A stretch of DNA of 64,000 nt from Coprococcus sp. (GTDB lineage Bacteria; Bacillota; Clostridia; Lachnospirales; Lachnospiraceae): the NCBI GenBank assembly GCA_022793995.1, contig JAAWDY010000021.1:1-64000 (forward strand), read 5' to 3'. Shown here piece after piece: positions 1 through 8,555 of this stretch (its first letter is position 1; each line of letters opens with the position of its first letter). Made by a program: the position numbers and the translations under genes. Under the pieces are notes generated by a model. The model had not been told where the DNA came from and searched no databases. It saw only the letters and a list, made by a program, of their open reading frames with translations.

Positions 1-612
1 AGCTTTCATGCGTGGAGCAACCTCTTTCGGCTTTGCAGTTTCACGACCGCCGACCATTTTGGGTCTTTTTTTGTAATCCCCAACGGCAAACCATGCAAGC
101 GAGGAATCATTTGTACTTTGCTTCAAAATGCGATGGAGTTCTTTAATTATATACTCGGTAAGCGGTTCTTCCGCCATATCGATACAAAAGTCAATGGCTC
201 GAAAATGATTGACAGTTTCGATAATGTCATCAACAGGTATACCTTCTCCGATATCTATTGTGTTTGTTTCAAAAATCAGCCTGGTCTGATCTTCGCTGAG
301 TTTGCTGCCCTCTATGTGGTTGGAATTATAGGTCATCCGTACTTGAAGTTCATGGTACAGACCTCCAGGCATACGGATGTTTTTTTCATCTCTAAGCGTT
401 TGAAGCAAACGGTTATCCGAGATGGTCTGGCATAGCTCATCTACAGAACAACCGAAAAAAACGGCCATTTTTTCAAGAACACGATTAGCGATTTTCTCTC
501 TCCGCCCGATTTTTGCCACTGTACGTGAGGAAATACCAAGCTCCTTAGCCAGTGCGGTTTTCGTCAGACCCTTTTCATTCAGTTTTTGCTGTAGATTGGA
601 ATATGAAATCAT
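1..612 (-). CDS. HTH-Fic family protein, cut by the left window edge
   Basis: The reading frame is open from an ATG at 612 to base 1 (204 residues) and continues outside the window. Residues 1-65 look like a Cro/C1-type helix-turn-helix (KTALAKELGISSRTVAKI). From about residue 85 the sequence matches the N-terminal half of Fic/DOC proteins. It includes the inhibitory-helix pattern S-x3-E-G (S97-N-H-I-E101-G102), known in class II Fic enzymes to block ATP binding. Fic enzymes usually AMPylate hydroxyl side chains, but the catalytic HPFxxGNGR loop lies beyond the edge and was not seen. A good Shine-Dalgarno (AGAAGG) sits about 7 bases before the ATG. The fused DNA-binding domain and the repeats upstream suggest autoregulation (inference). 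The family call is firm; activity cannot be judged. Confidence 0.85.
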   Translation of the reverse strand, partial: MISYSNLQQKLNEKGLTKTALAKELGISSRTVAKIGRREKIANRVLEKMAVFFGCSVDELCQTISDNRLLQTLRDEKNIRMPGGLYHELQVRMTYNSNHIEGSKLSEDQTRLIFETNTIDIGEGIPVDDIIETVNHFRAIDFCIDMAEEPLTEYIIKELHRILKQSTNDSSLAWFAVGDYKKRPKMVGGRETAKPKEVAPRMKA

Positions 613-628
613 AGTGTTTACCTTCTTT

Positions 629-687
629 CTTTACTTATTATATCCTAAAAGGCTAAAAAGTAAAGGAACTTTTATGGAAAAGTAAAG
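629..687. promoter_or_regulatory. Promoter and three-octamer candidate operator of the HTH-Fic gene
   Basis: The octamer AAGTAAAG occurs three times in the 85-base gap: inverted at 629-636, direct at 658-665 and direct at 680-687. The two direct copies lie in longer repeats (AAAAGTAAAGG, 656-666 and 678-688) spaced 22 bases, about two helical turns. On the minus strand a TATAAT (637-642) with a weak TTTACT (659-664, 16-base spacing) forms the likely promoter. One octamer overlaps the -35 and another sits directly downstream of the -10. This is a plausible autorepressor array (inference). Confidence 0.5.
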
Positions 688-697
688 GGAAAGACAG

Positions 698-1639
698 TCA
701 AATATTTTGTAAAGTATTCTGTCTGTCCTTAAGGGACTTCATTTTTCTTGGCTTAATAATGTCCGCATTTGTTATCTCTCCAAACAATAAAGGTGAAGAA
801 GGGTCGTGCTTTTGGCAGCAATCACCTACGATTGTCTGATTGAAGTTCGCATAGCAATACACACAACCGTTCCTGCAGGTGTTATATGCGCCAATGTCTA
901 TACTGGAAACGCAGCCACAGGCTGCGCGCTGGTTCTTATCCCGTTCAATAGTAAGCTTATACTTTCCGATACGCTCTAAACGATTTCGATCTATGCAACT
1001 GGCGTGTCCAACTCCATATGTACGAAGGTCAATTTCCTCGGCACAGGTGTCAATATAAAGATTGTGTTCCTTTGCAATTTCACAGAAACGACCGGTCAGT
1101 TCCTCGTTCTGTCCAGAAGTCGGCGGATGAATCCCAAGAGGGGTAATACTGCGCCGGATATTCTTATACAAGTCAAGGAAGCTAATGGTGCATTTTTCAG
1201 TGTGATCTGCAAGTCTATCGCAAAGTACACGGAAATACTTCAAGTGATACTGCGCTGTATATTTTGCGTTTAACAGGATCGGGTCATACCGCCAGATTAC
1301 ACGCTCCTTGCCGATCAAAGAGGAAAGCTTCTGGAATATCGGTATAATAACGCCGTTCTTTGATGGGATATTCCTTTCAATATCGGTTCCGTATGGGGTT
1401 AACGTAAACTGAAAGTAGTAAGTATAGTCCCGCAGTTCATTCAAACGATCTAACATAGGCGCTGGATTCTTGGTCCAGAAAACAATTCCATCCACCACTT
1501 CGGGAGACAATGATACTTCGCTGATCTGGCGGGGATTCATAGGATTCCGGACATAAACGTACCCGGCTTTGAGCCTGTTTATGAACCATTCTGAATAGTA
1601 GGATGGGATGTCTGTCCTTCGACTTGCACTGATTATCAT
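698..1639 (-). CDS. DUF1848 protein with C-terminal radical-SAM-like cysteine cluster
   Basis: The 313-residue protein opens with MIISASRRTDIPSYYSEWF and contains VFWTKNPAPM, both typical of DUF1848. Near the C-terminus it has a CxC pair and then CRNGCVYC, a C-x3-C-x2-C arrangement like the [4Fe-4S]-binding motif of radical SAM enzymes but at the opposite end of the chain. The function of the family is unknown to me. The start at 1639 is chosen because a GGAGG lies 7 bases upstream on the minus strand and the conserved N-terminus begins exactly there; a longer frame reaches 1714 but adds unconserved residues. It stands alone, converging on no neighbour and transcribed toward the Fic gene. Confidence 0.85.
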   Translation of the reverse strand: MIISASRRTDIPSYYSEWFINRLKAGYVYVRNPMNPRQISEVSLSPEVVDGIVFWTKNPAPMLDRLNELRDYTYYFQFTLTPYGTDIERNIPSKNGVIIPIFQKLSSLIGKERVIWRYDPILLNAKYTAQYHLKYFRVLCDRLADHTEKCTISFLDLYKNIRRSITPLGIHPPTSGQNEELTGRFCEIAKEHNLYIDTCAEEIDLRTYGVGHASCIDRNRLERIGKYKLTIERDKNQRAACGCVSSIDIGAYNTCRNGCVYCYANFNQTIVGDCCQKHDPSSPLLFGEITNADIIKPRKMKSLKDRQNTLQNI

Positions 1640-1761
1640 TGCTTGACCTCCGTTTTTAGAATATGATGATGCCAGGTTCCGCATTTCATGCTCCCACAAA
1701 CAATCATAGCGCAAAACTATGAGAAATGCTATATTTTCGAGGTAAAAACAAAACGATACTT

Positions 1762-1802
1762 TTGTTTTCAGGCTCTTGATATTATTATAGTGTATCGATA
1801 CA
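1762..1802 (+). promoter_or_regulatory. Promoter with palindromic operator before the HipA-like gene pair
   Basis: TTGTTT (1762-1767) and TATAGT (1786-1791), spaced 18 bases, form a moderate promoter. Overlapping the end of the -10 and continuing downstream is the perfect 12-base palindrome TGTATCGATACA (1791-1802), placed where a repressor would block initiation. Toxin-antitoxin-like operons commonly carry such an operator; which protein binds it is not evident. Confidence 0.45.
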
Positions 1803-1828
1803 ATGTATTAGGAAGAGGTGATATCGTT

Positions 1829-2095
1829 ATGGCGGAAGATAGGATCAAAAGAACGGATGCCCTACGGCAGCAGCCGAAAGAACGTGAACAGTCCTACGAA
1901 TATGGGCTTCCGGAATATTTACAGCATGATCTGGACGCATATAAAGACGGACTTGAGAACGGCTCAAGTCTCATGGACTGCCTGTGGGGAGAATTATACG
2001 GCAGCATCAATGCGGCTGTGATTGATGACGAGGCGATCACTCCGGAACATGCTGACTATCTGCGACAGAAGTATTTGTTTGGGAGGCGGAAATGA
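1829..2095 (+). CDS. Small partner protein of a HipA/CtkA-like kinase
   Basis: This 88-residue acidic protein contains LPEYLQHDLDAYKDGL and a conserved-looking HADYLRQKYLF tail. Similar small proteins sit directly before HipA/CtkA-like kinase genes in related Clostridia (recalled, not searched). The start at 1829 is favoured by GGAAGAGGTG about 8 bases upstream; the frame stays open further left but without a ribosome site. The stop overlaps the start of the next gene (ATGA at 2092-2095), so the two are translationally coupled. It carries no obvious HTH. It may be an antitoxin, but since the kinase next door is broken it could be an orphan remnant. Confidence 0.6.
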   Translation: MAEDRIKRTDALRQQPKEREQSYEYGLPEYLQHDLDAYKDGLENGSSLMDCLWGELYGSINAAVIDDEAITPEHADYLRQKYLFGRRK

Positions 2096-2803
2096 GAATG
2101 ATCGATTTTACAGACTGCAAGAGAATATTCGGAAGAGCATATAATGGCGCAAACGGAAAAAAGGTGGCGGTTGAATACAATGGTGAGATTTATATGCTGA
2201 AATTTCCGCCTTCCGGCGAAAAAAAACCGACAGAGCATTCCTATACTAACAGTTGTATTAGCGAATATATCGCAAGCAGTGTTTTCAACCTGCTGAGAAT
2301 ACGGGCGCAGGAAACCATGCTGGGGACTTTTTGCGTGAGAGGGAAAGAAAAGGTTGTTTGCGCCTGCAAGGATTTTACAGTAGATGGTAAAAGGCTCTAT
2401 GATTTTTGCTCAATGGGGATTCCTTTACAGCGAAAAGACAGAAGAGGCGGATATCGCGCCTGTGTATGACTGTGGAAGTTGTCTTCTCCCGCAAGCGGAT
2501 GAGAAGATCGTGGAAGCTGTCCTCACCGACAAGAAGGAACTTTATGCGAGGATTTATCAGTTCCCAACTTCAGCGATCAAAGAAAACGGCCGCAAAATAA
2601 ACTATTATGATTTTTTGATGAAAGCAGAATATAAAGAGTGTAACGCAGCGTTAAAAAGGATTGTTCCAAGAGTTGATATGAAGCAGATCATCAGTATGAT
2701 TGAGCAAATACCATGTATCTCAGATAGACAAAAGGAGTTTTATAAGCAATATATCCAGACAAGATTCGACCTAATACTTCGTCCGGCTGTGCTGGCGTTA
2801 TAA
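2092..2803 (+). pseudogene. HipA/CtkA-like kinase, inactivated by internal deletion and frameshift
   Basis: The first part (2092 to about 2408) reads as the N-terminal half of a HipA/CtkA-like kinase, with MLKFPPSGEKKP and YTNSCISEYIASSVFNLL. The frame then changes, and the next frame continues at once with the C-terminal half: WGFLYSE, IAPVYDCGSCLLPQADEKI, and so on to 2803. In intact relatives the WGFLY motif follows the catalytic NWDRHNxN segment, which is missing here. About 70-80 codons appear lost at a junction near 2406-2413, removing the catalytic Asp and shifting frame. The product cannot be an active kinase. I inferred the missing length from memory of family members, not from an alignment. 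Confidence 0.75.
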
Positions 2804-2859
2804 AACAGGAAGAAAAACAGAGAGCACTCTATTTTTTTGCCTTTTTGCCGCGGAAAGGG

Positions 2860-2888
2860 TTGAAAGTAACAAAAAAATGATATATGAT
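2860..2888 (+). promoter_or_regulatory. Promoter of the leuB-ilvD-ilvB-serC-serA operon
   Basis: TTGAAA (2860-2865) and TATGAT (2883-2888) are separated by exactly 17 bases. In the 5' leader, CCGGG (2907-2911) can pair with CCCGG (2920-2924), extended by TTTT/AAAA, but no U-tract follows, so it is not a terminator. No T-box motif or leucine-rich leader peptide was seen. Confidence 0.7.
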
Positions 2889-2957
2889 AGAGAAACAACG
2901 ATTTTACCGGGCATAGCTTCCCGGAAAATAGACACTGACAGAAGGGATGGAGATCAA

Positions 2958-4043
2958 ATGAACCTGAATATTGGAGTAATCAAGGGGGACGGAATCGGTC
3001 CGGAGATCGTTGCAGAGGCGATGAAAGTTCTCGATCAGGCCGGTGAAGTATATGGTTTTACATGTTCATATGAACAGCTCCTCATGGGGGGCGCATCGAT
3101 CGACGTACATGGAGTACCGCTGACAGACGAGACAGTGGCGAAAGCAAAGGAATGCAGCGCAGTCCTGATGGGATCCATCGGCGGGGACGCAAAGACCTCT
3201 CCATGGTATCAGCTTGAACCGTCCAAGCGTCCGGAAGCCGGGCTTCTTAGAATTAGAAAGGAGCTGAATCTCTTCGCCAATCTGCGTCCGGCAGTATTAT
3301 ATGAGGAACTTGCCGCGGCGTGCCCTCTCAAAGAAGAGATCACAAAAGGCGGATTTGACCTTCTCATCATGCGGGAACTGACCGGCGGGCTCTATTTTGG
3401 CGAGCGGGGCACAGTGGAAGAAAATGGTGTCTTGACCGCCCACGACACGCTTACATATAATGAGGAAGAGATCCGCAGGATTGCGGTGCGGGCGTTTGAT
3501 ATCGCCATGAAGAGGAGAAAGAACGTCGTCAGTGTGGACAAGGCAAATGTATTGGATTCTTCAAGACTTTGGAGGAAGGTGGTCGAAGAAGTGGCAAAAG
3601 ACTATCCGCAAGTGACTTTAACCCACATGCTTGTCGATAACTGTGCGATGCAGCTGGTCCGTGACCCAAAGCAGTTTGACGTAATTCTGACGGAGAATAT
3701 GTTCGGAGATATCCTTTCCGACGAGGCCAGCATGGTGACAGGCTCCATCGGGATGCTTGCGAGTGCCAGCTTAAATGAGACAAAGTTCGGTCTTTATGAG
3801 CCGAGCGGCGGCTCCGCCCCGGACATTGCAGGAAAGGGAATCGCGAATCCCATTGCAACGATTCTGTCTGCGGCAATGATGCTTCGGTACAGCTTCGACC
3901 AGGACAAAGCGGCGGACGCTATTGAGGCGGCAGTATCCCAGGTATTGAAAGAAGGGTATCGTACTGGCGATATTATGTCGGAGGGCTGCAGCGAGGTGGG
4001 AACAGAGCAGATGGGAAGCCTGATTTGCGAGGGGATTCGATAG
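2958..4043 (+). CDS. leuB: 3-isopropylmalate dehydrogenase
   Basis: LeuB oxidatively decarboxylates 3-isopropylmalate to 2-oxoisocaproate with NAD+, the third step of leucine synthesis in the cytoplasm. The 361-residue protein has the family N-terminus [18 protein letters not shown], the RxxxxLFANLRP substrate-binding segment and the signature [21 protein letters not shown] near residue 280. The start at 2958 is chosen because the conserved N-terminus begins there behind GGGATGGAG; upstream codons are unrelated sequence. It is the first gene of an operon with ilvD and ilvB. leuA and leuCD are not in the window. Confidence 0.95.
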   Translation: MNLNIGVIKGDGIGPEIVAEAMKVLDQAGEVYGFTCSYEQLLMGGASIDVHGVPLTDETVAKAKECSAVLMGSIGGDAKTSPWYQLEPSKRPEAGLLRIRKELNLFANLRPAVLYEELAAACPLKEEITKGGFDLLIMRELTGGLYFGERGTVEENGVLTAHDTLTYNEEEIRRIAVRAFDIAMKRRKNVVSVDKANVLDSSRLWRKVVEEVAKDYPQVTLTHMLVDNCAMQLVRDPKQFDVILTENMFGDILSDEASMVTGSIGMLASASLNETKFGLYEPSGGSAPDIAGKGIANPIATILSAAMMLRYSFDQDKAADAIEAAVSQVLKEGYRTGDIMSEGCSEVGTEQMGSLICEGIR

Positions 4044-4098
4044 AAGTAATACAAACACCGTTTGATACGGGAGGAAGGATACAGGAGGAAAATAAGAC

Positions 4099-5766
4099 AT
4101 GAAAAGTGACGTTGTGAAAAAGGGGATGCAGCAGGCGCCCCACCGTTCTTTATTTAACGCGCTCGGATATACGAAAGAAGAGCTGGACCGTCCGATCGTG
4201 GGGATTGTAAGTTCTTATAATGAGATTGTGCCAGGGCATATGAACCTGGATAAAATTGTAGATGCAGTGAAGATGGGAGTGGCGATGGCAGGAGGAACTC
4301 CGGTCGTGTTCCCAGCAATCGCAGTGTGCGACGGGATTGCCATGGGACACATCGGAATGAAGTATTCTCTGGTAACCCGGGATTTGATTGCGGATTCCAC
4401 GGAAGCGATGGCGCTTGCCCACCAGTTTGACGCGCTGGTGATGGTGCCGAACTGTGACAAGAACGTGCCCGGGCTTTTGATGGCTGCGGCGAGAATCAAT
4501 GTCCCCACCATCTTTGTCAGCGGCGGCCCGATGCTCGCCGGTCATGTGAAAGGGCAGAAACGAAGCCTTTCCAGCATGTTTGAGGCAGTAGGATCCTATG
4601 CGGCGGGCACAATGACGGAAGAAGATGTATGTGAATTTGAAAATAAAGTGTGTCCCACCTGCGGTTCCTGCTCCGGTATGTACACAGCGAACAGTATGAA
4701 CTGTCTCACTGAAGTGCTGGGTATGGGTCTTCCGGGAAACGGCACGATCCCGGCAGTGTATTCAGAACGAATCCGTCTCGCGAAACGCGCAGGAATGCAG
4801 GTCATGGAGCTGTACAGAAAAAATATCCGTCCAAGGGATATCATCACCGAGGACGCAGTCCTCAATGCTTTGACCGTGGATATGGCGCTGGGATGTTCTA
4901 CCAATAGTATGCTGCATCTCCCGGCCATCGCGCACGAGATTGGAATGGACTTTGAGATCGACTTTGCAAACGGAATCAGCGAAAAGACGCCGAACCTGTG
5001 CCATCTCGCTCCGGCGGGACCGACGTATATGGAGGACTTGAATGAAGCAGGCGGCGTCTACGCAGTCATGAATGAGCTGAATAAGAAGAACCTGCTTCAC
5101 ACCGAATGCATTACAGTGACAGGGAAGACAGTAGGCGAGAATATCCAGGGATGCATCAATCAGAATCCGGAAGTCATCCGTCCGATCGATAACCCGTACA
5201 CGCAGACGGGAGGCCTTGCGGTGCTGAAAGGCAATCTTGCGCCAGATGGCAGTGTGGTAAAACGTTCCGCTGTGGTGGCGGAGATGCTGGTACATGAAGG
5301 CCCGGCAAGAGTGTTTGAGTGTGAAGACGACGCGATCAAGGCAATCAAGGACGGACAGATCAAACCAGGAGACGTGGTGGTGATTCGCTACGTCGGTCCC
5401 AAAGGAGGGCCTGGTATGCCGGAGATGTTGAACCCGACGTCCGCGATCGCGGGGATGGGACTTGGCTCTTCCGTGGCGCTTATCACAGACGGGCGTTTCA
5501 GCGGAGCGTCACGTGGGGCTTCGATCGGCCACGTATCGCCGGAGGCAGCGGTCGGCGGTCCAATCGCGCTGGTTGAAGAAGGAGATATTATCCAGATCGA
5601 TATCCCGAACCTAAAGCTAACTGTAAACGTTTCCGACGAGGAAATGGCAGCAAGGAAAGAAAAATGGCAGCCAAAAGAGCCGGAAGTTACGACCGGGTAT
5701 CTTGCGCGCTATGCATCCATGGTGACATCCGGGAACCGGGGCGCAGTACTGGAAATCAAAAAATAG
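4099..5766 (+). CDS. ilvD: Dihydroxy-acid dehydratase
   Basis: IlvD dehydrates 2,3-dihydroxy-isovalerate and -methylvalerate to the 2-oxoacids, the shared third step of valine and isoleucine synthesis. At 555 residues it is of normal length. The cluster-binding cysteines are visible in NCDKNVPG and [16 protein letters not shown], and the C-terminal [10 protein letters not shown] is the family signature. A strong AGGAGGAAAA precedes the start. It lies 55 bases after leuB and 14 bases before ilvB, in the same transcript. The [Fe-S] cluster makes the enzyme oxygen-sensitive, in line with an anaerobe. Confidence 0.96.
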   Translation: MKSDVVKKGMQQAPHRSLFNALGYTKEELDRPIVGIVSSYNEIVPGHMNLDKIVDAVKMGVAMAGGTPVVFPAIAVCDGIAMGHIGMKYSLVTRDLIADSTEAMALAHQFDALVMVPNCDKNVPGLLMAAARINVPTIFVSGGPMLAGHVKGQKRSLSSMFEAVGSYAAGTMTEEDVCEFENKVCPTCGSCSGMYTANSMNCLTEVLGMGLPGNGTIPAVYSERIRLAKRAGMQVMELYRKNIRPRDIITEDAVLNALTVDMALGCSTNSMLHLPAIAHEIGMDFEIDFANGISEKTPNLCHLAPAGPTYMEDLNEAGGVYAVMNELNKKNLLHTECITVTGKTVGENIQGCINQNPEVIRPIDNPYTQTGGLAVLKGNLAPDGSVVKRSAVVAEMLVHEGPARVFECEDDAIKAIKDGQIKPGDVVVIRYVGPKGGPGMPEMLNPTSAIAGMGLGSSVALITDGRFSGASRGASIGHVSPEAAVGGPIALVEEGDIIQIDIPNLKLTVNVSDEEMAARKEKWQPKEPEVTTGYLARYASMVTSGNRGAVLEIKK

Positions 5767-5780
5767 AAAGGGAACGAGCG

Positions 5781-7472
5781 ATGCGGCAGTTAAATGGTTC
5801 AGAGATACTGATAGAGTGTTTAAAAGAGCAAGGCGTGGACACGGTTTTCGGGTACCCGGGCGGAGCGATTTTAAACGTATACGACGAGTTATATAAACAT
5901 AGCGATGAAATAAAACATATACTCACCTCCCACGAACAGGGCGCGTCCCATGCGGCGGACGGATACGCGCGCGCCACGGGGAAAGTGGGGGTATGTTTCG
6001 CTACCAGTGGTCCAGGGGCCACCAATCTGGTGACAGGAATCGCAACCGCGTTTATGGATTCGATCCCGATCGTGGCGATCACCTGCAATGTGGGCGTACC
6101 GCTCCTTGGAAAGGACAGTTTTCAAGAAATCGATATTACCGGAATAACCATGCCGATCACCAAATACAATTTTATTGTCAAGGATGTAGAGAAGCTGGCC
6201 GAGACCATACGCAGAGCATTTGCCATCGCCAAGTCCGGCAGGCCTGGCCCAGTGCTTGTGGATATTCCAAAGGATATTACAGCCCAGAAGGCGGACTATG
6301 AGCCTGTTGAGATCAAACCGGTAAAGAAATATAAAAAGGAAATATCCATAAGAGAAGTCGAGACGGCGGTGGAGTTGATTGAGAAAGCAGAGCGCCCCTA
6401 CATCTTTGTAGGCGGAGGAGCGATCCTTTCGGACGCAAGCGAAGAGCTGCGTGAGTTTGTCCATAAGGTGCAGGCTCCGGTCTGCGATTCTTTGATGGGG
6501 AAAGGCGCATACCCAGGGACAGACCCGCTTTATACAGGGATGTTGGGGATGCATGGAACCAAGACCGCCAATTACGGGGTGAGCGAGTGCGATCTTTTGA
6601 TTGTGGTGGGTTCCCGTTTCTCAGACCGAGTCATCGGAAATGCAGAGAAGTTTGCAAGCCACGCAAAGATTCTGCAATTTGATATCGACGTCGCGGAGAT
6701 GGATAAAAACATTATTATTAACGCTGGCGTTGTGGGAGATATCAAAGAGACGCTGGAATTGGTGAGCGGAAGGCTTCCGCAGCTTGCACATGAAGAATGG
6801 ATCCACAGGATTCAGGAATATAAAGAAAAATATCCCCTTACGTATCACACTGAGGCATTGACCGGACCCTATGTGGTGGAGGAGATCTACCGCCAGACCA
6901 AGGGGGACGCTCTGATCGTCACGGAGGTAGGACAGCATCAGATGTGGACGGCTCAGTATTATCAGTTCACAAAGCCAAGGACACTGCTTACTTCCGGCGG
7001 ACTTGGCACCATGGGATATGGGCTTGGCGCGTCTCTGGGTGCGAAGATGGGATGTCCTGACAAAACTGTGGTAAATATTGCCGGGGACGGATGTTTCCGC
7101 ATGAATATGAACGAGATAGCAACCGCGGTACGCTATCAGATTCCGATCATCGAAGTTGTCGTCAATAACCATGTGCTCGGCATGGTCCGTCAGTGGCAGA
7201 ACCTGTTCTACGGACAGAGATATTCAGCGACCGTGCTGAACGACTCTGTAGATTTTGTGAAATTGGCGGAGGCGATGGGGGCGAAAGCGCTGCGTGTTAC
7301 TACAAGAGAAGAATTTGCAGAAGCATTCCATACAGCCCTTAACTATAACGGGCCGATTCTCATCGACTGCCAGATTGACAGCGACGACAAAGTATGGCCG
7401 ATGGTGGCGCCGGGAGCGCCGATCAGCGAAGCGTTCGATGAGAAAGATCTGGAAGAGAAGGAGCGTAGATAA
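5781..7472 (+). CDS. ilvB: Acetolactate synthase, large catalytic subunit
   Basis: This ThDP enzyme condenses pyruvate with pyruvate or 2-oxobutyrate in the first common step of branched-chain amino acid synthesis. The 563-residue protein has GYPGGAILNVYDEL, the catalytic Glu52 in SHEQGASHAADGYAR, and the ThDP/Mg motif GDGCFRMNMNEI followed about 27 residues later by NN. The start at 5781 fits the family N-terminus (MRQLNGSEILIECL); a longer frame into ilvD is unlikely. No ilvN regulatory subunit or ilvC follows, because the next gene is serC. The small subunit must be elsewhere if feedback control is retained. Confidence 0.94.
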   Translation: MRQLNGSEILIECLKEQGVDTVFGYPGGAILNVYDELYKHSDEIKHILTSHEQGASHAADGYARATGKVGVCFATSGPGATNLVTGIATAFMDSIPIVAITCNVGVPLLGKDSFQEIDITGITMPITKYNFIVKDVEKLAETIRRAFAIAKSGRPGPVLVDIPKDITAQKADYEPVEIKPVKKYKKEISIREVETAVELIEKAERPYIFVGGGAILSDASEELREFVHKVQAPVCDSLMGKGAYPGTDPLYTGMLGMHGTKTANYGVSECDLLIVVGSRFSDRVIGNAEKFASHAKILQFDIDVAEMDKNIIINAGVVGDIKETLELVSGRLPQLAHEEWIHRIQEYKEKYPLTYHTEALTGPYVVEEIYRQTKGDALIVTEVGQHQMWTAQYYQFTKPRTLLTSGGLGTMGYGLGASLGAKMGCPDKTVVNIAGDGCFRMNMNEIATAVRYQIPIIEVVVNNHVLGMVRQWQNLFYGQRYSATVLNDSVDFVKLAEAMGAKALRVTTREEFAEAFHTALNYNGPILIDCQIDSDDKVWPMVAPGAPISEAFDEKDLEEKERR

Positions 7473-7473
7473 C

Positions 7474-8553
7474 ATGAAACGAGTATATAATTTTTCGGCA
7501 GGCCCCGCGGTGCTGCCTGAGGAAGTATTGCGCGAGGCAGCAGACGAGATGCTGGATTACAGAGGCACAGGCATGTCCGTTATGGAGATGAGCCATCGTT
7601 CCAAAGCCTTTGAGACGATCATCACAGAGGCGGAGCAGGATCTCCGGGAATTGATGAATATCCCTGACAATTATAAGGTACTGTTCCTGCAGGGCGGCGC
7701 AAGCCAGCAGTTTGCCATGATTCCCATGAATCTGATGAAAAACAAGGTGGCGGATTATATCATTACCGGGCAGTGGGCAAAAAAGGCGGCAGCGGAGGCG
7801 GAAAAATACGGAAAGGTGAACCGGATCGCTTCCTCGGCGGATAAGACGTTTTCCTACATACCAGACTGTACAGATTTGCCGGTAGATGAGGACGCAGACT
7901 ATGTTTATATCTGTGAGAACAACACCATCTACGGCACAAAGTACCGCAAGCTTCCAGATACGAAAGGCAAAATTTTGGTCGCGGACGTGTCCTCCTGTTT
8001 TCTCTCTGAGCCGGTGGATGTAACGAAATACGGTGTTATCTACGGCGGGGTGCAGAAAAATATCGGACCGGCCGGTATGGTGATCGTTATCATACGGGAA
8101 GACCTGATTACAGAGGATGTGCTTCCAGGAACTCCGACCATGCTTCAGTATAAAATCCATGCGGACGCAAAATCACTATATAATACTCCTCCCGCATACG
8201 GCATTTATATCTGCGGCAAAGTCTTTAAGTGGTTGAAAAATATGGGCGGCCTTGAAGTGATGAAAGAACGCAATGAGAAGAAAGCGAAGCTCTTGTACGA
8301 TTATCTGGACGAGAGCAGGCTGTTTCATGGGACTGTGGAGAAAAAGGACCGCTCCCTTATGAACGTTCCTTTCGTGACAGGGAATGAAGAGATGGATGCA
8401 AAATTTGTGAAAGAGGCGAAAGAGGCGGGACTTGAGAACCTGAAAGGACACCGGACAGTGGGCGGCATGCGCGCCAGCATCTATAATGCCATGCCTTATG
8501 AAGGCGTGGAAGCTCTGGTAGCATTCATGAAAAAGTTTGAAGAGGAGAATTAA
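7474..8553 (+). CDS. serC: Phosphoserine aminotransferase
   Basis: SerC transfers an amino group from glutamate to 3-phosphohydroxypyruvate using PLP. The 359-residue protein starts with VYNFSAGPAVLPEEVL, carries FLQGGASQQFAM and the PLP-lysine motif YGGVQKNIGPAGM around residue 195, and ends with HRTVGGMRASIYNAMP. Its ATG lies just after the ilvB stop, so the two are probably translationally coupled. With the following serA it covers the first two steps of serine synthesis. No serB was seen in the window. Confidence 0.96.
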   Translation: MKRVYNFSAGPAVLPEEVLREAADEMLDYRGTGMSVMEMSHRSKAFETIITEAEQDLRELMNIPDNYKVLFLQGGASQQFAMIPMNLMKNKVADYIITGQWAKKAAAEAEKYGKVNRIASSADKTFSYIPDCTDLPVDEDADYVYICENNTIYGTKYRKLPDTKGKILVADVSSCFLSEPVDVTKYGVIYGGVQKNIGPAGMVIVIIREDLITEDVLPGTPTMLQYKIHADAKSLYNTPPAYGIYICGKVFKWLKNMGGLEVMKERNEKKAKLLYDYLDESRLFHGTVEKKDRSLMNVPFVTGNEEMDAKFVKEAKEAGLENLKGHRTVGGMRASIYNAMPYEGVEALVAFMKKFEEEN

Positions 8554-8555
8554 TC

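Noticed and set aside
118..685. Plus-strand frames over the first 0.7 kb
   Set aside because: They lie opposite the HTH-Fic gene, have no ribosome sites, and their products match no pattern. The minus-strand frame shows clear HTH and Fic motifs.
2902..2928. leuB leader hairpin as a terminator/attenuator
   Set aside because: No U-tract follows, and neither a T-box motif nor a leucine-rich leader peptide is present.
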